Shown in pieces: positions 33,188-39,632 of a stretch of 39,632 bases of DNA. The notes under the pieces were generated by a model. The model was not told the DNA's origin, made no database searches, and worked only from the letters and a program-made list of their open reading frames with translations. Numbering within the stretch: position 1 is the stretch's first letter; each line of letters starts with the position of its first letter. The translations under genes and the position numbers were made by a program. The DNA comes from Levilactobacillus suantsaiihabitans (GTDB taxonomy: Bacteria; Bacillota; Bacilli; Lactobacillales; Lactobacillaceae): NCBI RefSeq assembly GCF_004745505.1, contig NZ_RKLX01000023.1, positions 1 through 39,632 on the forward strand, given 5' to 3'.

Positions 33188-33228
33188 AACAAACGAGTCC
33201 GGGCATCTGTGGTCGTGGCTCGTTTTCG
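33188..33228. terminator. Possible terminator upstream of the DUF2252 gene
   Basis: AAACGAGTC (33190-33198) and GGCTCGTTTT (33216-33225) form a short stem with a long loop and Ts on both strands. It may end the Mga-like transcript, 650 bp downstream of its stop. Confidence 0.45.
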
Positions 33229-33317
33229 TGTCATGGCCAGATTTTCTCTGACGCCGGCGCCCAAACGACCGGTGAGTGCGGTAGAATAGGAGTTAATGAA
33301 AGACGGGAGGTGGCGTG

Positions 33318-34679
33318 ATGACGCCAGCAGCATTTAGTACCGGGCGGGTACAAGTCAATAAAACTATTGCGGAGCTCCGGCGCATGGGCAAGGCGGCACG
33401 GACGCAGGTGCCGTTTGCCGCGCTGGGGAGCTATACCCCGACGAACCGCGACAGCAATCAGATGATGGACCGGATTCGCCAATTGTTGATTCCGGAGCTG
33501 TTGCCGGAACGGACGCAACGGATGGGCGCATCGGCGTTTGCCTTTTTCCGGGGAACGGCCGAATTGATGGAAGCCGACCTGCGCGCACAACCAGACTCGA
33601 CGATTGCCACGTTTATTTGCGGGGATGCCCACATTGGTAATTTTGGGTTTTACGCATCGCCAGAACGGCGGCTGTTGTTTGACCTCAACGATTTTGATGA
33701 AGCGGGTATCAATCCCTGGGAATGGGATTTGAAACGACTGATGGTCAGCGTCCTCTTGGCGGCCCAGGCTAACGGGTTCAAGGATAAGAAAATCAAGCAA
33801 CTGCTGCCGTTGGTGGCCACGACGTATCGCAAGAGTATCAAGCACATGTTTGAACAAACTACGCTCAGCCGGTTTTACCCGATGAACGAAGTGGAAAAGC
33901 TGGTTCAAGCCAGTGCGCTGGATGAGGACAGCTCCAAGCTGTTGACGTCCATCATGGGACGGGCTAGCAAGCGTGACTCCGAGCAAGTCGTGCGTAAATT
34001 TACCACGCTGGATGTCCGCGGCAACCTGTGCTTCCGGGAAAATGCGCCGCGAACGACCCACGTGGATGATGACGTGACCAGTCACATTGCCGCCTACTTC
34101 GCGGCCTATCGGCAAACACTGCGGCCCGACGTGAACCTCTTGTTGTCGCAGTATCACATCACGGATGTGGTCCGGCACAGTGTCGGCGTCGGTAGCTTTG
34201 GCTCGCGGTGTTACTTGGTCTTGTTGACCAGCATCGACGGCTCCCATCTGGTCTTACAGGTCAAAGAAGCCTTACCTACGCGGCAACAGGGCAGTCAACA
34301 GGCTACGCACATCACGGTCGCCCTGGAAAAAACGGAAGGTCAACGCATCGTGGATTGTCAAAAGATTTTACAGTCGGCCTCGGACCCATTTTTGGGCTAC
34401 TTCGCCGGCACCGAACAGAGCTTCTACGTGCGCCAGTTCCGGGACATGAAGGAATCCATCGACCTGACACAACTGGACTGGGACCAATTTCAAACGTACG
34501 CCAACACCTGTGCCTGGACATTGGCGATTGCCCACTGCCAAAGCCCAACGGCGGCCATGATTCGCGGCTACCTGGGCAACGGCAAGCAGTTTGACGAGGC
34601 AATGAGTGACTTTGCCTGGGCCTATGCCGACCAGGTTCAGCACGATTACCAGGCCTTCGTCGACTACCGCCTGGCTTAG
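33318..34679 (+). CDS. DUF2252 family protein
   Basis: A 453-residue soluble protein of the DUF2252 family, unknown function, with a kinase-like look. The markers are ASAFAFFRGTAELMEADL, TFICGDAHIGNFGFYASPE (a GDxHxxN catalytic-loop-like motif), DLNDFDEAGINPWEWDLKRL and VGVGSFGSRCYLVLL; later YVRQFRDMKESIDL and WTLAIAHCQS. ATG at 33318 is chosen for GGGAGG 7 bases upstream over the adjacent GTG at 33315. It is followed after 71 bp by a MarR gene with its own promoter. Confidence 0.88.
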   Translation: MTPAAFSTGRVQVNKTIAELRRMGKAARTQVPFAALGSYTPTNRDSNQMMDRIRQLLIPELLPERTQRMGASAFAFFRGTAELMEADLRAQPDSTIATFICGDAHIGNFGFYASPERRLLFDLNDFDEAGINPWEWDLKRLMVSVLLAAQANGFKDKKIKQLLPLVATTYRKSIKHMFEQTTLSRFYPMNEVEKLVQASALDEDSSKLLTSIMGRASKRDSEQVVRKFTTLDVRGNLCFRENAPRTTHVDDDVTSHIAAYFAAYRQTLRPDVNLLLSQYHITDVVRHSVGVGSFGSRCYLVLLTSIDGSHLVLQVKEALPTRQQGSQQATHITVALEKTEGQRIVDCQKILQSASDPFLGYFAGTEQSFYVRQFRDMKESIDLTQLDWDQFQTYANTCAWTLAIAHCQSPTAAMIRGYLGNGKQFDEAMSDFAWAYADQVQHDYQAFVDYRLA

Positions 34680-34704
34680 CGGTGTGCCACAGAAATGTGG
34701 TTCG

Positions 34705-34728
34705 TGATATAATGTAAGCGGATACATT
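34705..34728 (+). promoter_or_regulatory. marR promoter with palindromic operator
   Basis: An extended -10, TGATATAAT (34705-34713), overlaps the perfect inverted repeat AATGTA (34711-34716) and TACATT (34723-34728). The overlap suits autorepression by the MarR protein that follows. Confidence 0.6.
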
Positions 34729-34750
34729 TGGGAATGGGAGTGTGAAGCGG

Positions 34751-35116
34751 ATGCCAGATCAGAAACAGTTACAGAAGTTGACCCAGATTTATACGTTGGT
34801 GACGCAGTGTTACAATCAGCCCTTGCCGGAGCTGGCCATTAATCTGCCGCAGTGCCAGCTGATGACCTACGTCGCGGCGGAGCAAATGACAGTCGCCCAG
34901 GTCGCCCACAAGCTGAACTTCTCCGCGACGCGCACGTCCAATCTGGTGGTCGATCTGTGCAAACGCGGGTACCTGAAGCAACAGGTTGCGGACCACGACC
35001 GCCGGCGCCGCTACCTGGGGCTGACGCAACTGGGAACGGAAAAAATGGCGCTGATCCAGCAACAACTGCCCACCATTTTACAGGACACGCTGCGCACATT
35101 GCGCGACCAGAGTTAA
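34751..35116 (+). CDS. MarR family transcriptional regulator
   Basis: A 121-residue winged-helix regulator, somewhat shorter than the usual 140-150. The HTH is MTVAQVAHKLNFSATRTSNLVVDLCKRGYL and the wing QQVADHDRRRRYLGLTQLG (parts shown). The ATG at 34751 is used because GGGAG lies about 10 bases upstream; a GTG at 34742 is too near it. The ligand is unknown. It may also act on the DUF2252 gene or distant genes. Confidence 0.85.
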   Translation: MPDQKQLQKLTQIYTLVTQCYNQPLPELAINLPQCQLMTYVAAEQMTVAQVAHKLNFSATRTSNLVVDLCKRGYLKQQVADHDRRRRYLGLTQLGTEKMALIQQQLPTILQDTLRTLRDQS

Positions 35117-35131
35117 CTTACATAGCAACAA

Positions 35132-35172
35132 CTAAGCGCCTGGGAAGGCTGTCTTCCCAGGCGCTTAGTATT
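35132..35172. terminator. Terminator of the marR gene
   Basis: A perfect 16-bp stem (35132-35147 with 35153-35168, core GCGCCTGGGAAG) and loop GCTGT, followed by TATTTT. Same CCTGGGAA type as other terminators in the window. Confidence 0.85.
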
Positions 35173-35277
35173 TTGGTTGAAGTTAAAAGGATGATTGGTC
35201 GGCGCTGTATCGCTGAGATGAGGCTTGCCAATAGTGTGGCAACCAATGGTACTAGCTGAGTTACGTAGCTTGATGAC

Positions 35278-35350
35278 AGTCACCGGCAAAAGGACTGGTA
35301 GCAATCCGAGGGCATTAAAACAGGGTTGCTAACAATAGCTACCGTAGCCG
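35278..35350 (+). repeat. Direct repeat, first unit (73 bp)
   Basis: AGTCACCGGCAAA... to ...CTACCGTAGCCG; nearly identical to 35436-35508, a period of 158 bp. It is followed by TGAGCCAAGCAATTATGGGT, a degenerate family 1 left end, so the pair looks like a duplicated left flank of that element. Confidence 0.85.
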
Positions 35351-35435
35351 TGAGCCAAGCAATTATGGGTTCAGCTTACAAAATACATTGACCATATAAA
35401 TTGGGCGAGACAAAGTGTGTCACCATCACGACGGT

Positions 35436-35508
35436 AGTCACCGGCAAATAGACTGGTGGTAATCCGAGGGCCTTAAACCAGGGTCGCTGACAATAGCTAC
35501 CGTAGCCG
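35436..35508 (+). repeat. Direct repeat, second unit (73 bp), at the family 1 left flank
   Basis: Second unit of the pair, ending directly at the left end of the family 1 copy at 35513. There is no gene between 35117 and 35728. Confidence 0.85.
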
Positions 35509-35512
35509 ATAG

Positions 35513-35677
35513 TTTGCTAGATATGAGTTCAGCCGTGGGAGTTCCCTTAACGGCGGTGTTTGCCGTTTAGGGAACTGGCATCTTTGAGACGTGGGTTTTC
35601 GGCTCAAAGTGAGGACCGAGACCGTTTCTCAGGCTCGGACCGGTCCGCCCACAGCGTACCGACTCATATCTAGCAAA
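35513..35677 (+). repeat. Family 1 structured repeat, diverged 165-bp copy
   Basis: Ends TTTGCTAGATATGAGT (35513-35528) and ACTCATATCTAGCAAA (35662-35677) are exact inverses of each other, though both differ from the CGCCAAATATGGGTT ends elsewhere. H1 is GTTCCCTTAACGGC/GCCGTTTAGGGAAC (35541-35575), H3 CCGAG/CTCGG (35616-35638). Pairing is kept while sequence has changed. Confidence 0.9.
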
Positions 35678-35728
35678 CGGCAAGGCGGCCAGCACAATCA
35701 ATATTGCAAATGAAGTCGTACCAGTGGT

Positions 35729-35959
35729 TTAAACGCCGTGCTTGCGGGAGGGCTGGCGACTGGCGGCGTGGCGCCGTGACCAGCCATCGGCGACGACTCC
35801 TGCCACTACCAGGGTCACCAAGCCACCGGCACCCAGCGCCCCCAACCCGATGGCCGTGGGGGTGAGCTGCCACGCAATCAAGGCGGCGAGTCCGGCCAGA
35901 ACCAAGATGGCGATGAACAGCGGCGCTAATATTTCAAAAAATACTTTGAGATTTGACAT
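35729..35959 (-). CDS. Small two-helix membrane protein of unknown function
   Basis: A 76-residue protein, not recognised. Two hydrophobic segments (FFEILAPLFIAILVLAGLAA, about 7-26; AIGLGALGAGGLVTLVVAGV, about 36-55) and a basic tail WSRRHAASRQPSRKHGV. The start at 35959 is chosen for GTGGAG 6-8 bases upstream; the frame is open to 36022. The minus-strand promoter at 35996-36024 fits. It is divergent from mntH. Confidence 0.65.
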   Translation of the reverse strand: MSNLKVFFEILAPLFIAILVLAGLAALIAWQLTPTAIGLGALGAGGLVTLVVAGVVADGWSRRHAASRQPSRKHGV

Positions 35960-35995
35960 GTTTGCTCCACTTTCTGAAAAAAAGAATTTCCCACC

Positions 35996-36024
35996 ATTAT
36001 CCAACAAGAACTGTGAAAACACAA
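35996..36024 (-). promoter_or_regulatory. Promoter of the small membrane protein gene
   Basis: On the minus strand TTGTGT (36024-36019), a 17-nt spacer and GATAAT (36001-35996). Confidence 0.55.
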
Positions 36025-36098
36025 GAAAATTTGGTATTTTTGGGGTTATTTATTTAATGGGTAATATAAAATAAAAGTTAGGAACCATTAAAAAATGC

Positions 36099-36126
36099 TT
36101 GATAATCCCCGCGTAGTCAGTATAAT
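36099..36126 (+). promoter_or_regulatory. mntH promoter
   Basis: TTGATA (36099-36104), a 16-nt spacer and a consensus TATAAT (36121-36126). The leader is only about 28 nt, so no manganese riboswitch fits. Confidence 0.8.
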
Positions 36127-36160
36127 GATTGCATAACATTGAGATAGGGGAGTGGAAAAC

Positions 36161-37528
36161 ATGACAGACAACGTTTCAACGAAGTCGCCTTTGGTCGGCA
36201 GCGCAAACGGACCGTCATTGCAAGAAATTAATGGATCAGTCAAGATTCCTAAGGAAAAGGGGTTCTTGAAGAACCTATTGGCCTTTTCGGGACCGGGGGC
36301 GTTAGTGGCCGTGGGTTACATGGATCCGGGGAACTGGGTCACGTCGATTGGTGGGGGTGCGCAGTACGGGTACCTGTTGATGTCTGTGATCTTGATTTCG
36401 AGTTTGATTGCGATGTTGCTCCAGTACATGGCAGCTAAACTGGGGATTGTGACGCAAATGGATTTGGCCCAAGCCACGCGGGCGCACACCACCAAGCGCA
36501 TCGGTGCCATTTTGTGGGTCGTTACGGAATTGGCCATCATGGCCACGGACATCGCCGAAGTGATTGGGGGCGCGATTGCCCTGCAACTGCTGTTCGGTGT
36601 GCCACTGATCTTAGGGGTCTCCTTGACCGTGTTCGACGTTTTATTACTATTGTTATTAACCAAGCTGGGTTTCCGAAAAATCGAAGCCATCGTGGTGTGC
36701 CTGATTGCGGTCATCCTGGTGGTCTTTGCCTACGAAGTGGTGATTGCTCAACCTAATATGGGTGCGGCCGTAGCCAACTTTATACCTAAGCCAGAAATCA
36801 TGCATCCAGGACAATTGACCATGGCGCTGGGAATCGTCGGCGCGACCGTGATGCCGCACAACCTGTATTTGCATTCGTCGATTTCACAAACACGGAAATT
36901 TGACCGTGAAGACCCGGCTGAAATGGCGCGGGCCGTGAAGTTCACCACCTGGGACTCCAACATTCAGTTGTTTGGCGCCTTTGTCATCAACTGCCTGTTA
37001 CTGTTGTTGGGAGCAGCGATGTTCTTCGGCAAGGGGACGGACCAACTGGGAACGTTCGGCAACCTGTACGCGGCGTTGCAAGACAACCATTTGGCCGGCG
37101 CCGTGGCGTCACCGTTATTGTCCACGTTATTTGCGGTCGCCCTGTTAGCCTCCGGGCAAAATTCGACGATTACCGGGACCTTGACTGGACAAGTTATTAT
37201 GGAAGGTTTCATTAATATGAAGATTCCGCTGTGGGTCCGGCGCCTGGTGACCCGGCTGATTTCCGTGTTGCCCGTGATTGCGGCAACCATCTTCTTCGGT
37301 GGGAGCGAACGGGCTTTGGACAGTCTGCTAGTCAACTCACAGGTCTTCTTGTCCATCGCGCTGCCATTTTCCATGATTCCCCTGACAATTTTCACCTCAT
37401 CCAAGAAAATCATGGGTGAACAGTGGGTCAACAAGCGCTGGGTAACCGTGTCGGCCTGGGTCTGCACGATTGTCCTGACGCTGTTGAACGTGCAGATTGT
37501 CTGGACGACACTGACGGACTTGTTCTAA
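36161..37528 (+). CDS. mntH: Nramp family manganese transporter
   Basis: A 455-residue proton-coupled divalent metal importer with about eleven helices. The first transmembrane metal-binding motif is VGYMDPGNW, and the sixth-helix motif is [19 protein letters not shown] (shown in part; metal site MPHN), with the consensus transport signature downstream of [14 protein letters not shown]. Lactobacilli use several such transporters to hold high manganese. ATG at 36161, with AGGGGAG 8 bases upstream. Confidence 0.93.
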   Translation: MTDNVSTKSPLVGSANGPSLQEINGSVKIPKEKGFLKNLLAFSGPGALVAVGYMDPGNWVTSIGGGAQYGYLLMSVILISSLIAMLLQYMAAKLGIVTQMDLAQATRAHTTKRIGAILWVVTELAIMATDIAEVIGGAIALQLLFGVPLILGVSLTVFDVLLLLLLTKLGFRKIEAIVVCLIAVILVVFAYEVVIAQPNMGAAVANFIPKPEIMHPGQLTMALGIVGATVMPHNLYLHSSISQTRKFDREDPAEMARAVKFTTWDSNIQLFGAFVINCLLLLLGAAMFFGKGTDQLGTFGNLYAALQDNHLAGAVASPLLSTLFAVALLASGQNSTITGTLTGQVIMEGFINMKIPLWVRRLVTRLISVLPVIAATIFFGGSERALDSLLVNSQVFLSIALPFSMIPLTIFTSSKKIMGEQWVNKRWVTVSAWVCTIVLTLLNVQIVWTTLTDLF

Positions 37529-37593
37529 GATTAGTCGGTAAGACGGACAGTGTGACCAAATTTAAAATTTACGCGCAGCCAAGCCGGCGTCTA

Positions 37594-37622
37594 TTGACTT
37601 TTCGCCCCGGGGTCGGTATCAT
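37594..37622 (+). promoter_or_regulatory. tyrS promoter
   Basis: TTGACT (37594-37599), a 17-nt spacer and TATCAT (37617-37622). Confidence 0.75.
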
Positions 37623-37628
37623 CAAGGA

Positions 37629-37855
37629 CATAAGCTAAGAAACAGTCCAGTAGTGATGGCGGCTCCGGTTAAGAGATTTGACGGTGCTGGGAGTCAAAAC
37701 GCCCGTGGTCACGAATTACGCTGTGGAGCGGCCGAACTTTTCGGCGGGTCATTCCGTTAACGATGACGAGCGGTTGTCAATCGACAACAACTTGGGTGGT
37801 AACGCGGATTTTAATTCGTCCCTGATGGCAGAACGCCATTGGGGGCTTTTTTGTA
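37629..37855 (+). promoter_or_regulatory. Tyrosine T-box riboswitch
   Basis: The leader of tyrS. The T-box sequence TTGGGTGGTAACGCGG is at 37792-37807, followed by the terminator GTCCCTGATGGC/GCCATTGGGGGC (37818-37829 with 37835-37846) and Ts. Stem I begins near 37635, with AGTAGTGATGG at about 37649; the specifier codon is probably TAC at 37717-37719 in GAATTACGC. Uncharged tRNA-Tyr would be read to allow tyrS transcription. Confidence 0.92.
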
Positions 37856-37882
37856 GTGATGGTAATTTTAGGAGGAAAAGAT

Positions 37883-39142
37883 ATGTCGATTATTGATGAA
37901 CTGAAGTGGCGTGGCGCCATTAACCAACAGACTGACGAATCCGGCTTGGGTGACTTGGTCAACGAAAAAGCAGTCGGCCTGTACGCTGGGATTGACCCCA
38001 CAGGGGATTCCATGCACATCGGTCACTTGATTCCCTTCATGATTTTGAAACGATTCCAGCTGGCGGGACACCGGCCATACATCGTCATTGGGGGCGCAAC
38101 GGGGTCCATTGGGGATCCTTCTGGTAAAAAAGCTGAACGGGTCTTACAAACGATGGACCAGGTTCACCACAATGAAGTTTGCTTGACTAAGCAAATGGAA
38201 CACCTCTTCGGTCAAGACGGCTCCTTCAAGATCGTTAACAACTATCAATGGTTATCCAAGATTTCCTTATTGGACTTCTTGCGGGACTACGGGAAGCTGT
38301 TCAACGTCAACAACATGTTGAACAAGGAAGTCGTCGCTTCACGGTTGGAAGTCGGCATCTCATACACGGAATTCACTTACCAAATCCTGCAATCAATCGA
38401 TTTCCTTCATTTATACCAAGCAGAAGATGTGCAATTACAAATTGGGGGTGCCGACCAATGGGGTAACATCACGGCCGGCATTGACCTGATCCACAAGCAA
38501 GAAGGCGCCGACGCCAAGGCATACGGCCTGACGATTCCGTTACTGTTAAAGGCGGACGGAACTAAATTTGGGAAGTCCGAAGGCGGCAACATCTGGTTGG
38601 ACCCAGAAAAGACCTCACCATATGAGTTCTACCAATTCTGGATCAACACGGATGACCGCGACGTCATCAAGTTCTTGAAGTACTTCACCTTCCTGGACCA
38701 AGATGAAATCAAGGAACTCGAGGAAGCTGTGGCGACCCATCCAGAAAAGCGCTTGGCGCAAACGCGTCTGGCCGAAGAAGTTACTGAGTTCGTTCACGGT
38801 AAAGAAGCCGTGGTCGAAGCCCAACACATCACGAAGGCTTTGTTCTCTGGGGATGTTGCCGACTTGACGGCCAGTGAAATCGAACAAGGCTTCAAGAAGA
38901 TGCCATCTGTGACGGTGAACGCTGACCAAAAGAACATCGTTGAATGGTTGGTCGACGACACGAAGATTGAATCTTCGCGGCGGCAAGCACGAGAAGACCT
39001 GACCAACGGGGCCATCCGCATCAACGGCGAAAAGGTCACGGCCACGGATATTGACATTGATCCAACCAGTGCCTTCGATGGCAAGTTTGTCATCGTCCGG
39101 CGCGGGAAAAAGCGGTACTTCTTAGTCCGCGTTGCCGGTTAA
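37883..39142 (+). CDS. tyrS: Tyrosyl-tRNA synthetase
   Basis: A 419-residue class I synthetase, bacterial TyrRS1 type. HIGH is at 45-48 (SMHIGHL), the KMSKS loop is KFGKSEGG, and the tyrosine-binding segments LYAGIDPTGD and YQILQSIDFLHLYQ...QIGGADQWGNI are intact. The C-terminal S4 RNA-binding domain is SSRRQAREDLTNGAIRING (in part). The ATG at 37883 is chosen for AGGAGG 6-8 bases upstream; the frame is open to 37856 inside the terminator. T-box controlled. Confidence 0.97.
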   Translation: MSIIDELKWRGAINQQTDESGLGDLVNEKAVGLYAGIDPTGDSMHIGHLIPFMILKRFQLAGHRPYIVIGGATGSIGDPSGKKAERVLQTMDQVHHNEVCLTKQMEHLFGQDGSFKIVNNYQWLSKISLLDFLRDYGKLFNVNNMLNKEVVASRLEVGISYTEFTYQILQSIDFLHLYQAEDVQLQIGGADQWGNITAGIDLIHKQEGADAKAYGLTIPLLLKADGTKFGKSEGGNIWLDPEKTSPYEFYQFWINTDDRDVIKFLKYFTFLDQDEIKELEEAVATHPEKRLAQTRLAEEVTEFVHGKEAVVEAQHITKALFSGDVADLTASEIEQGFKKMPSVTVNADQKNIVEWLVDDTKIESSRRQAREDLTNGAIRINGEKVTATDIDIDPTSAFDGKFVIVRRGKKRYFLVRVAG

Positions 39143-39157
39143 TTTAGAAATTTGCGA

Positions 39158-39195
39158 AGCACGAACACGTCACGAGCGCGTTCGTGCTTTTTTAT
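39158..39195 (+). terminator. tyrS terminator
   Basis: AAGCACGAAC (39158-39167) pairs with GTTCGTGCTT (39180-39189), followed by Ts. Confidence 0.92.
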
Positions 39196-39411
39196 TGCTG
39201 AAATAAAAACGAACGGTTGCGGCAATGAAATTAGGAAACACACGGCCGTCAGGTAACTATCTTGCGTGCTTTCAGGGGTAAGATATGCCTTTGAAAAAAG
39301 GTTGATTTATTTTCAGATTTTAGTTGACGGTAGGGGTTGTGGTTGGTATAGTTATATATGTTGTCACGGCGATTCACCAACTAGACCAATTCGATGAGTT
39401 GAAAATAGTTG

Positions 39412-39441
39412 TTGACAAAGATGATAACAAAATGTTATATT
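39412..39441 (+). promoter_or_regulatory. rRNA operon promoter P1
   Basis: TTGACA (39412-39417) and TATATT (39436-39441), 18-nt spacer. The AT-rich stretch upstream (39196-39410) holds no gene and may act as an UP element. Confidence 0.75.
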
Positions 39442-39502
39442 AATTGAGTTGTCGCTTCTTGATAACACATCAACGAGAAACGCTGTTAAATCAAACTTCT
39501 TG

Positions 39503-39531
39503 TTGACATCACATCGGTTAAATGATATGAT
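39503..39531 (+). promoter_or_regulatory. rRNA operon promoter P2
   Basis: TTGACA (39503-39508), a 17-nt spacer and TATGAT (39526-39531), 91 bp after P1; tandem spacing is usual for rrn operons. Confidence 0.8.
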
Positions 39532-39564
39532 GATTAAGTTGTCTGTTAGAGCAGATAACTTGGT

Positions 39565-39632
39565 AGACCTTTGAAAACTGAACATTGTTTCGACAAACCA
39601 AATATGTGTAGGGCGGTTTGATACTTGGTATC
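39565..39632 (+). other. rRNA operon leader (16S gene beyond the window)
   Basis: GACCTTTGAAAACTGAACA (39567-39585) followed by TTTCGACAAACCAAATATGT is the leader commonly found before 16S rRNA in lactobacilli; it includes the antitermination-type segment. The mature 16S rRNA is not reached. Confidence 0.75.

Noticed and set aside
33231-34247. 338-codon open frame on the minus strand
   Set aside because: Lies wholly opposite the DUF2252 gene, no ribosome site or family resemblance; a shadow of its GC-rich codons.
35278-35508. CRISPR array
   Set aside because: Two 73-bp direct repeats with an unrelated 85-bp interval; too long, too few and no cas genes.
36061-36160. Manganese (yybP-ykoY) riboswitch before mntH
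   Set aside because: The promoter leaves a leader of only about 28 nt and none of the conserved loops is seen.

Overview
The window reads as a chromosomal segment of a high-GC lactic acid bacterium of the family Lactobacillaceae (Levilactobacillus/Lactiplantibacillus-like; genus not fixed by sequence alone). The evidence is the gene families present (citrate lyase cluster with a CitI-type regulator, YdbS/YdbT pair, Mga-like regulator, DUF975, DUF2252, Nramp transporter), strong AGGAGG ribosome binding sites, frequent TTG/GTG starts, a T-box on tyrS, a PyrR-type attenuator, and a rRNA operon promoter region of typical lactobacillus form at the right edge. No transposase, phage gene, CRISPR array or tRNA was seen.

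Layout. 1-7350: an AraC regulator, an ABC-F ATPase behind a putative attenuator, an orphan RelB/DinJ antitoxin, a duplicated-domain DMT transporter, a nucleoside hydrolase and an alpha/beta hydrolase. 7361-16315: a complete citrate fermentation cluster, citI divergent from citM-(AEC transporter)-citC-citD-citE-citF-citX-citG, visibly more AT-rich than its flanks. 16487-24788: a small membrane protein, a membrane-anchored arylsulfotransferase-like protein, DUF975, a YtrA-type GntR/ABC ATPase/permease operon with a palindromic operator over its -10 box, and ydbS-ydbT. 25014-27434: a nucleobase salvage pair, a nucleoside deoxyribosyltransferase behind what looks like a PyrR attenuator, and an NCS1 permease. 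28099-30493: an IcaA/IcaD/IcaB-like exopolysaccharide operon on the minus strand. 30718-39142: a small unknown, an Mga-like regulator, DUF2252, MarR, a small membrane protein, an Nramp transporter and T-box tyrS. 39400-39632: tandem rRNA promoters and leader; the rRNA genes lie outside.

The most unusual content is non-coding. At least eight intergenic spaces carry copies of three families of short structured repeats. Family 1 is a 160-171 bp unit closed by 15 bp inverted repeats and containing up to three hairpins; copies differ by compensatory base changes in the stems. Family 2 is 80-130 bp with terminal inverted repeats, found between a stop codon and its terminator at two envelope-related genes. 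Family 3 is 170 bp with terminal inverted repeats and also covarying hairpins. They are nested in each other (a family 2 copy lies inside a family 1 copy at 32.7 kb; a family 3 copy is present at 32.9 kb and absent from the matching position at 27.9 kb). No associated transposase is visible.

Functionally, the cit cluster would take up citrate or a related dicarboxylate/tricarboxylate, activate and run citrate lyase, and decarboxylate oxaloacetate through the malic-enzyme-like CitM. The ndt-NCS1 pair and the nucleoside hydrolase serve base and nucleoside salvage. The envelope is served by the Ica-like operon and by YdbS/YdbT.
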